A stretch of 64,000 bases of DNA, taken from positions 3,782,001-3,846,000 of the forward strand of contig NZ_CP036278.1 in assembly GCF_007748035.1 (NCBI RefSeq), given 5' to 3'. Below, piece after piece: positions 46,691 through 54,200 of this stretch (position 1 is its first letter; every line of letters starts with the position of its first letter). Under the pieces are notes generated by a model. That model was not told where the DNA came from, did not search any database, and saw nothing but the letters and a program-made list of their open reading frames with translations. The translations under genes were made by a program, and so were the position numbers. Source of the stretch: Aeoliella mucimassa (GTDB lineage Bacteria > Planctomycetota > Planctomycetia > Pirellulales > Lacipirellulaceae).

Positions 46691-47701
46691 TCACGGCACC
46701 GGGATCGCATTGAGAATGGTCTGCACAATGTCGTCTGCCGATTTTTCCTCGGCTTCGGCCTCGTAGGTCAAGATCACTCGATGGCGAAGCACGTCGAGGG
46801 CGATTTCCTTCACGTCGGAAGGCAACACATGCCCCCGACCATGCAAAAACGCATTGGCCTTGGCCGCCAGCGTGAGGTTGATCGTCGCCCGCGGCGACGC
46901 CCCGTAATGAATGAACTCGTCGAGTGATAAACCATATGACTTTGGCTCGCGCGTGGCGATCACCAGGTCGACGATATACTCCTGAATCTTGCGATCAACA
47001 TAGATTTGGTCAACCAGCGCCCGCGCTGCCAAGATATCGGCCGGGGTGGCGACCGCCTGGGTGGCAATCTTCGGGCGGGTCGAGGCCATCCGCTCCAGAA
47101 TCGCCAGTTCCTGATCGCGATTCGGATACCCAACGACTACCTTGAGCATGAAGCGATCCATCTGGGCTTCGGGCAGTGGGTAGGTTCCTTCTTGCTCTAC
47201 CGGGTTCTGCGTGGCCATCACTAGGAAGGGTTCGTCGAGCAGATACGTTTCGCTGCCGATGGTGACCTGCCGCTCCTGCATGGCTTCGAGGAGTGCACTC
47301 TGCACCTTGGCTGGCGCGCGGTTAATCTCGTCGGCCAGGATGATGTTCGAAAAGATCGGGCCTTTCTGCACCACGAACTGCTGATCTTGCGGGCGGTAGA
47401 TCAAAGTGCCGATCAAGTCGGCCGGTAGCAAGTCGGGAGTGAACTGCAAACGCTGGAAGCCAGTCTGCACGCCTTTCGCCAGGCACGACACAGCGGTTGT
47501 CTTTGCCAGCCCCGGTACCCCTTCAATCAACAAGTGCCCGTTCGCAAGCAATCCAACCAACATGCGGTGAATCAACACCTCCTGCCCGACGATTGTATTA
47601 CCGACCTCAGCAATCAGCTGGCGGAACGGCTCGCTCTGGGCCTGAATGTTTTGCGAGAGTGCTTCGATGGACTCGTAGGTCACTTGATCGGCGGAAGTCA
47701 T
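46691..47701 (-). CDS. MoxR-family AAA+ ATPase
   Basis: A 336-residue AAA+ ATPase. Walker A is GVPGLAKTT, Walker B ILADEINRAPAKVQSALLEAM, with the characteristic DEINR; QNPVEQEGTYPLPEAQMDRFML, cited as NPVEQEGTYPLPEAQ, is the MoxR sensor region. The winged C-terminal part contains GASPRATINL. It heads the Bat operon with the DUF58, membrane and VWA genes downstream, and likely remodels or activates a target in the cytoplasm or at the membrane. The promoter should lie in the 728-base gap upstream. Confidence 0.95.
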   Translation of the reverse strand: MTSADQVTYESIEALSQNIQAQSEPFRQLIAEVGNTIVGQEVLIHRMLVGLLANGHLLIEGVPGLAKTTAVSCLAKGVQTGFQRLQFTPDLLPADLIGTLIYRPQDQQFVVQKGPIFSNIILADEINRAPAKVQSALLEAMQERQVTIGSETYLLDEPFLVMATQNPVEQEGTYPLPEAQMDRFMLKVVVGYPNRDQELAILERMASTRPKIATQAVATPADILAARALVDQIYVDRKIQEYIVDLVIATREPKSYGLSLDEFIHYGASPRATINLTLAAKANAFLHGRGHVLPSDVKEIALDVLRHRVILTYEAEAEEKSADDIVQTILNAIPVP

Positions 47702-47985
47702 GGTTTCTATTCCTTAGACAGGTGGGGTAAGGCCACACCTAGACCTTCGGCGGGGGAAAGTAAATGGCGGGAGCCCATGGTGCAGTGCACGTCGATGCTG
47801 GCAGCTAGGATCACTCGTAGCTGGGGCTCGTAAGAGCCGGTCTGGCGTCTCGGCACCGACCTACTGGGCTTCTGTGAGGCGGCGGTGGGTTCGGGGCCTC
47901 AACATGTTACCTTACGAAGGCCAAACAGGGATAGTTCTCTTCTCTGAAGTCAATTAAGCGAGAACCGCCTACCGAAGTGCGATTC

Positions 47986-48044
47986 GGCAGGCAACCCGCA
48001 ACCTGCCTGTCGATATCATGCCGAACTGTGCAGGCAACCTGCAA
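47986..48044. promoter_or_regulatory. Pair of dyad repeats between two divergent operons
   Basis: GCAGGCAACCCGCAA (47987-48001) and GCAGGCAACCTGCAA (48030-48044) match at 14 of 15 bases and start 43 bases apart, close to four helical turns. The first is bracketed by GGCAGG and CCTGCC, the second contains GCAGG-CAA-CCTGC, so each has dyad symmetry. They are candidates for a regulator site shared by the two operons. Confidence 0.35.
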
Positions 48045-48273
48045 AGTGATGCAGAGGAGTTGCCTTGCACTCGATCAGCAGTGACGCTCCGACAGATCTC
48101 ATCTATTGCCGCGCGGAGGCTGTTCTCCGGAGGCTCTGCGGGGCATCTGCCAGCGCCCCACTCAGTCTTTCAGTCGCACCCTCAGTCGCGCAGTCGTCCG
48201 GCCAACATGGCGGCCAGCCCCGCAGTGCCATTTATCGCCAGCTTGGGTTGGCCGGGGCTTGGCAACTTGCTGG

Positions 48274-48296
48274 GGGCAGCTCGAGAGCAGCTGCCC
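48274..48296. repeat. Hairpin GGGCAGCT/AGCTGCCC
   Basis: Perfect 8-base arms (48274-48281 and 48289-48296) with a 7-base loop, followed only by TTCT. It lies about 135 bases before the YqiJ-like gene and could be an attenuator or mRNA leader structure. A role as terminator is weak because no T-run follows. Confidence 0.4.
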
Positions 48297-48429
48297 TTCT
48301 CCGCTCGAAGGCCCTCTCGAGCCGCTTAGTCAGATTCTGACAAACTTCCACCCTTCTCGTCCTCTTTTTGGGGAAGCTTGGGCCGGGGCCGGCGAACAGT
48401 TATCATAAAACGTTTTGGGCTGCTATTTC

Positions 48430-49098
48430 GTGCAAATAGAGGAGCATCCAGCAATTTTCCAGTTCTTCGAGTACTGCCTGGCCTGGCCGGTGATGCCGGC
48501 TTCGACCCTGATGGCATTGATCTTGATTTACGGCCTAATCGCCTTGCTTGGGGCCGCGGACCTCGATTTGTTTGAATTCGACGTGGATGTCGACGTAGAC
48601 GTCGATGGCCATGCGGGTTCGGCCACCAGCGTGGGATTAGTCGTCCTGAAATTCTTGAATTTGGGCGATGTTCCAATCATTATATGGCTGGCGTGTTTTG
48701 GACTATTTTGGTGGTCCTTGTCCTTAATTCTGTGGGTGTTCTTCGACGGTCAGCCGGAAGATCTCACGTTCTGGGGCGGGGCGATCCTGGTATTTCGCAA
48801 TGCCGGCATCTCGCTACTAGGGGCTAAGGGACTTACTGAACCTCTGCGTGAGATGTTCGACGAAACCGAACAATACACTCCCCAGAAACTGATCGGTCGA
48901 CTCTGTGAAGTCTCCACTTACGAAGTCACCGACCAAGGGGGACAGGCACGCATCAAGACCGATGCCGCCCCGCTACTTATCGATGTACGAACAGAAGACG
49001 ACCCCCTTCACAAAGGCGACATCGCTACGGTCGTAGCCTACGATGCCGCAACCAAGACTTACCAGATCAAGCAACCACCTACTGAGATTATCCCATGA
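48430..49098 (+). CDS. YqiJ-like OB-fold inner-membrane protein
   Basis: About 222 residues from the GTG at 48430; a TTG at 48415 and an ATG at 48493 are alternatives, and no ribosome-binding site decides. Two membrane segments (ASTLMALILIYGLIALLGA and IIIWLACFGLFWWSLSLILWV) flank an acidic stretch of alternating D and V residues. The C-terminal part (QKLIGRLCEVSTYEVTDQGGQARIK, VRTEDDPLHKGDIATVVAYD, TYQIKQPP) is the OB-fold of YqiJ/NfeD-type proteins. In other bacteria YqiJ partners the flotillin YqiK. Its stop overlaps the flotillin start (ATGA), which supports the same pairing here. Confidence 0.85.
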   Translation: MQIEEHPAIFQFFEYCLAWPVMPASTLMALILIYGLIALLGAADLDLFEFDVDVDVDVDGHAGSATSVGLVVLKFLNLGDVPIIIWLACFGLFWWSLSLILWVFFDGQPEDLTFWGGAILVFRNAGISLLGAKGLTEPLREMFDETEQYTPQKLIGRLCEVSTYEVTDQGGQARIKTDAAPLLIDVRTEDDPLHKGDIATVVAYDAATKTYQIKQPPTEIIP

Positions 49099-51206
49099 TG
49101 TTACTCGCCGACACAAGCAATGCACTAATAGTAGGCATTGGTATAGGTTTCATTGCCCTCGTGGCAGTCATCATTATTGGGCTCGCCTTATCGCGGTTCT
49201 ATCGCAAGGTTGCCCCTGAAGAAGCGCTCGTGAGGTCGGGTGGTGGTCAGTTGGCAGTTGCCACCGGGCAAGGCATGTGGGTCTTCCCCATCGTGCACCG
49301 TGTCGATCGCATGGACCTTACCCTTAAGCGCATCGAGATTGCTCGACAAGGGAACGACGGCCTCATTTGCCGCGACAACATCCGCGCCGACATCAAGGTC
49401 GCCTTCTTCGTGAGGGTCGACAAAGAAGACGAGAAAATCAAGGAAGTCGCTCAGTCGATCGGTTGCACTCGCGCATCGGACGAACTCACGCTAACCGACC
49501 TTTTCGATGCAAAGTTCTCCGAAGCTCTGAAGACCGTAGGCAAGCAGTTCGACTTCGTCGACTTATACGACAAACGAGAGCAGTTCAAAGCGGAAATCAT
49601 CAAAGTCATTGGCATCGATCTCAATGGCTACCGACTCGACGATGCAGCGATCGACTATCTCGAGCAAACTTCGGTCGAATTGCTCGATCCGAACAATATC
49701 CTCGACGCCGAAGGTATCAAGAAGATTACCGACCTCACGGCCAAAGAGCACGTTCGATCAAACGACATCACGCGGGAAAAAGAAAAGGTCATCAAAAAGC
49801 AAGATGTCGAAGCCCGCGAAGTGATACTCAATCTGGAACGTCAGCAGATTGAAGCGGAAGAAAAAATGAAGCGCGAGTCGACCGAAATCCGCGCTCGCGA
49901 ACAGGCCGAAGCCCGCAAGGTGCAGGAACAAGAGCGATTGAAAGCGGAAACCGCTCGCATTCAAACCGAGGAAGAACTTCGCGTCGCCGAAGAAAACAAA
50001 GATCGCCAGATCATAGTCGCTGAGAAAAACAAGCAACGCACCGAAGCGGTGGAGGTCGAACGTGTCGAACGCGACCGCATGCTCGAAGTCACCGAACGCG
50101 ATCGTCTGGTTGGCATCGCCGAAGTGGAAAAAGACAAGGCCATCGAAGTCGAGAATCGCAGTATCCAGGAAGTGATTCGCGAGCGCGTGATGGTGGAACG
50201 TGCGGTGGTCGAAGAGCAAGAGAAGATCAAAGATACCCACGAATTCGCCGCTGCCGAGCGTTTAAAGAAGGTCACCGTGACCAAGGCCGAAATGACCGCC
50301 GAACAAAACTTGGTGATCGAGGTCAAGGCCGCCGAGGCGACCAAACAAGCGGCCTCGTTGAAGGCCGAGCAGGTGGTGATCGAAGCGGATGCTCAACGCA
50401 ATGCTGCCGAACGCAAGACGCAGGCCATGAAGATGCTGGCCGAAGGTCGTACCGCCGAGGAAGCGGCCGAAGGTCTCGCCAAGGCGCACGTGCAGATCGC
50501 CAATGCGGATGCCATCGAGAAGACCGGTACCGCCGAAGCCACGGTGATCGAGAAGAAAGCCATGGCCGAAGCTTCCGGCGTCGGTGCCATGGCCGAAGCG
50601 AAGGAGAAGGATGGTACCGCCGAGGCGAACGTGATGAAGCTGAAGTTCAGCAGCGAAGCCAACGGCATTACCGAAAAGGCCAAGGCCATGAAGTTGTTCG
50701 ACGGCGTCGGCCGCGAGCACGAAGAGTTCAAGCTACGCCTGAACAAAGACAAGGACATCGAGATCGCTGCCATCCAGGCGCAGCAAGAAATTGCCGAAGC
50801 CCAATCGACACTTGTCGGCGAAGCCTTGAAGAGCGCCCGCATCGATATCGTCGGCGGCGAGAGCGAGTTCTTCGACAAGATCGTCGATTCGGTCAAGGGT
50901 GGTAAAGCGGTCGATCGCTTTATCCACAACAGCGAAGTGCTGACCGACGTGAAGAACACGTTCTTTAATGGCAACTCCGAATACTTCAAGGAAAAGACGC
51001 AGCAGTTAGTCGATCAATTCAACTTAAGCCCCGACGACGTGAAGGATCTGTCGATCTCGGCACTGATTTTGAAGATGCTTGGAATGACCGATGCGGACGA
51101 GACACGCAGCGAACTCAATCGCTTGCTCGATACGGTTCATCAACTCGGTGTGTCGGACAAACGACTTGCCGCGTTGGGCATCAATCAGGCAAAAGCGAAA
51201 CAGTAG
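49095..51206 (+). CDS. Flotillin-like SPFH protein (YqiK type), extended
   Basis: A 703-residue flotillin. After one N-terminal helix (ALIVGIGIGFIALVAVIIIGLALS) the SPFH/band-7 domain reads PEEALVRSGGGQLAVATGQGMW, given here as EEALVRSGGGQLA, DNIRADIKVAFFVRV and DAKFSEALKTV. From about residue 210 to 560 there is an unbroken charged coiled coil rich in AEA repeats (KAMAEASGVGAMAEAKEK). A folded C-terminal part follows (DRFIHNSEVL, KDLSISALIL). E. coli YqiK is about 550 residues, so this one is longer. It should form membrane microdomain scaffolds. The giant ATPase gene follows 58 bases later. Confidence 0.92.
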   Translation: MMLLADTSNALIVGIGIGFIALVAVIIIGLALSRFYRKVAPEEALVRSGGGQLAVATGQGMWVFPIVHRVDRMDLTLKRIEIARQGNDGLICRDNIRADIKVAFFVRVDKEDEKIKEVAQSIGCTRASDELTLTDLFDAKFSEALKTVGKQFDFVDLYDKREQFKAEIIKVIGIDLNGYRLDDAAIDYLEQTSVELLDPNNILDAEGIKKITDLTAKEHVRSNDITREKEKVIKKQDVEAREVILNLERQQIEAEEKMKRESTEIRAREQAEARKVQEQERLKAETARIQTEEELRVAEENKDRQIIVAEKNKQRTEAVEVERVERDRMLEVTERDRLVGIAEVEKDKAIEVENRSIQEVIRERVMVERAVVEEQEKIKDTHEFAAAERLKKVTVTKAEMTAEQNLVIEVKAAEATKQAASLKAEQVVIEADAQRNAAERKTQAMKMLAEGRTAEEAAEGLAKAHVQIANADAIEKTGTAEATVIEKKAMAEASGVGAMAEAKEKDGTAEANVMKLKFSSEANGITEKAKAMKLFDGVGREHEEFKLRLNKDKDIEIAAIQAQQEIAEAQSTLVGEALKSARIDIVGGESEFFDKIVDSVKGGKAVDRFIHNSEVLTDVKNTFFNGNSEYFKEKTQQLVDQFNLSPDDVKDLSISALILKMLGMTDADETRSELNRLLDTVHQLGVSDKRLAALGINQAKAKQ

Positions 51207-51264
51207 CGTCAACTCGCAAAGTTGTCTCTAGCCTCGATCCTTTCAGCACTGCGCGTTCAATCCA

Positions 51265-54200
51265 ATGGCTTCGTCCGATCCGTCCAAAGCTGCGCCGACA
51301 AGTGACACGCCTGAGGAGGTGCAACTTGAAAGTGGTGCCTACGAGATACTCCGTAATCGCCTGCGCGAGCATGCCAAGGAGTTACGCAAGCGTCTCGACC
51401 AGCTAAACGACGCCCGCAAAGATGTGTTTGGCTCCATTGCTACCACTTTGGTAGCGACGGAGCGCATTACCACTCAGAACAACTGTATTCCCCGCGACCT
51501 GGTGTCGATCGGAGATCAGTTTCTGTTTGGCTACAACGTACACATGGGGCTCAAAAGCGAAACGGTTCTGGCCGATGTCTTCTCAGCCTACGAGTTTCGC
51601 GACCACTCTTTCCGCGAAGGGTCGCTCGATCTACTGAAAGACGAGCGATTCGAGCGGGAGTTCAGCGAACTCTACAAGTACTACAAAGACGCCCGCTTTG
51701 CGAAGTTCTTCGTCAAAACACCGCACCTTTATATGGTGTTCCGCGTCGGCACAAATGCTTCCGACATCAAGGCCTTCAAGTGGTTGCAGTCCGACGGTCA
51801 GCTGACCTATGTCGACAACCGCAGCGACCATGAAGTGGCTTTTCCACCGCAGCACGAATTCAAGTGGATCCGCACTACCCGCGATATGCACTCAAGTGGT
51901 GTCCACCCGCATATCTCGATCGAAGATCGCGTGTTTGTCGAAACCGTCGGCGGCGACCTGACGGTCAAGATCGAGGACAACACCGATTCGGGTGCAGGTA
52001 TCTATGCCGAGCCGGTCGACAATCTCGACCAGACACTCGACGATGCCCTGATCTATTACGCGATCATCGGCAACATCATCTTACTCAAGATCCGCCCTTA
52101 TCAGGAAGAAGCCTTTCGCTACATCGTCTACAACGAGAAGATCCAGGAAGCCCGGCGCATCGATGCCATCGAGCACGCGTGCGTGCTGCTGCCAGACGGG
52201 CATGGGCTGATTTTCTCGAATGGCTATTACCTGCAAAATGGCGAGCACAAGACGTTTGAGCATGACACCCGCGACATGCTGTTCGAACGCCGGGTGGCGG
52301 CGCCGAATGGCGAAGACTATCTTTACGTCTTCTACAACCGTTTAACCGGCGTTTACGTATTGTTGCGTTACAACGTCATCGAGCAACGTGTCGACACACC
52401 GCTCATTTGCAATGGTAGCTCGCTGTTCGAAGCGGGCGAACTGGTCTGCTTTCGCGGTACGGAAAAACCCGAGAAGCACCACGCGCTGCAAGTTTGGCAG
52501 ACACCCTACGTGGGAATCGACTACGTTCCGCCGACGCAAACCGATTCGCAGCTCTTCAAGATCGGCAATCGTGAAATCGTCCGCGGCATGGCCGAATGCA
52601 ACGCAGTGCTATCGCTTATCGATAAGGAACAAGCCTACGCAGAGCTCTATATCGATCTGGCGAAGCAAACCGGCGACATCCTCGACTCCTATTTCTGGAT
52701 CGACCATGCCGAGACGTTCACACTAAGCGAACCTCTCAAGGAGATCCAGACCGCCGCCGGGGCGGCCATCGACGAGTTCGAAAAGGTTCGTCAGGTCCGC
52801 CAGGCGACCGCCAAGCAAACCGCTAGCACCCGCGACCGGGCGAACGAGATCCTTTCCACGGTGGGTCATGGGCGGTTTGAGACGATCGATGAGTTTGTCT
52901 CCGCACTCGGCGATCTTCGCGCCGTACGTGGTGCGACCATCTCGCTGCGCGACCTCCGCTACGCCGATCTGACGTTGATCGATTCGCTGGAGAAAGAGAT
53001 TGTCGAGCAGTCGGATCGGCTTGCCGAGCGTTGCGTTGAGTTTCTGCTCGGCGACTCAGCACTTGCCCCCTACCAAACACGGATTGCGGAGCAGACGGAG
53101 CAAATCGCTCAGCTCGATCGTGTCGCCGACGCCAAGACACTGCTCGCCGAGATCGACCAAGGGGCCCGCGAACTCGAGATGCTGATCGAGATCGTCAGCA
53201 ACCTGAAAATCGACGATGCGACCCATCGCACCGCGATTATCGACAGCATTTCCAGCATCTTCGGCACCATCAACGGCGCTCGCGCCTCGATCAAGTCGCG
53301 AATCCAGGAACTAATGTCGGTAGAGGGAGCTGCCGAGTTTGGTTCGCAGATGAAGCTGCTCGATCAGAGCGTAGTGAGCTACCTCGACCTGTGCGATTCT
53401 CCGGCCAAGTGTGAAGAGTTGCTAACGAAGATCCTGGTTCAGATCGAAGAACTTGAAGGCCGCTTTGCGGAGTTCGATGAGTTTGTCATCCAACTGAGCG
53501 ACAAACGCGATGAGATCTACAACGCGTTTGAATCTCGCAAGATGGCCCTGGTCGAGCAGCGCAACCGCCGGGCGAGCACGCTAGCGAGCGCGGCCGAACG
53601 CATTCTGCAAGGCATCCAGAACCGGGTGGAGCACTTCGACGAAGTCGACGAGATTCACTCGTACTTCGCCTCGGATCTGATGATTGAGAAGGTCCGCGAC
53701 CTGATCGCCCAACTCGAAGAGCTGGAAGATACGGTCAAGGTCGACGATATCCAAAGCCGCCTGAAAACGGTTAAAGAAGATGCGATTCGCCAGCTCAAGG
53801 ATCGCAAGGAACTATTTGTCGGCGGCGACAATTTGATTCGCCTGGGCAATCATCAATTCACGGTCAATGTGCAGACGCTTGATCTGACGACGGTGCTACG
53901 CGACGAGCAAATTACTTTGCACCTGACGGGTACGAACTTCTTCGAGCCACTCAAAGACCAGCAGCTGCTGGAATGCCGGGATGTGTGGACTCAGGAGGTG
54001 ATTTCGGAGAATCCCAAGGTCTACCGCGGCGAATTCCTCGCCCACGTGATGCTTGACCATCTGCTTCGTAACGACGACGAGCGGGCGGCCTTTCTGCACG
54101 CGACCGACGAAGAGCGGCTGAAGATCGTGCAGCAATTCATGGGCCCCAGGTATCAAGAGTCGTACGTCAAAGGCGTGACCGACAACGATTCGTCCGCCAT

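Larger units (their letters stand above)
47702..48429. other. Divergent intergenic region, 728 bases, no gene
   Basis: This gap separates the minus-strand MoxR operon from the plus-strand YqiJ/flotillin set, so both promoters must be in it. Short frames here encode Arg/Ser/Pro-rich sequence of no protein character. It contains two dyad-bearing repeats at 47986-48044 and a strong hairpin at 48274-48296, described separately. No RNA gene was recognised. Confidence 0.65.

Noticed and set aside
48018-48329. A small Arg/Ser/Pro-rich protein gene before the YqiJ-like gene
   Set aside because: There is no ribosome-binding site, no domain, and several overlapping frames of similar length exist in the same stretch.
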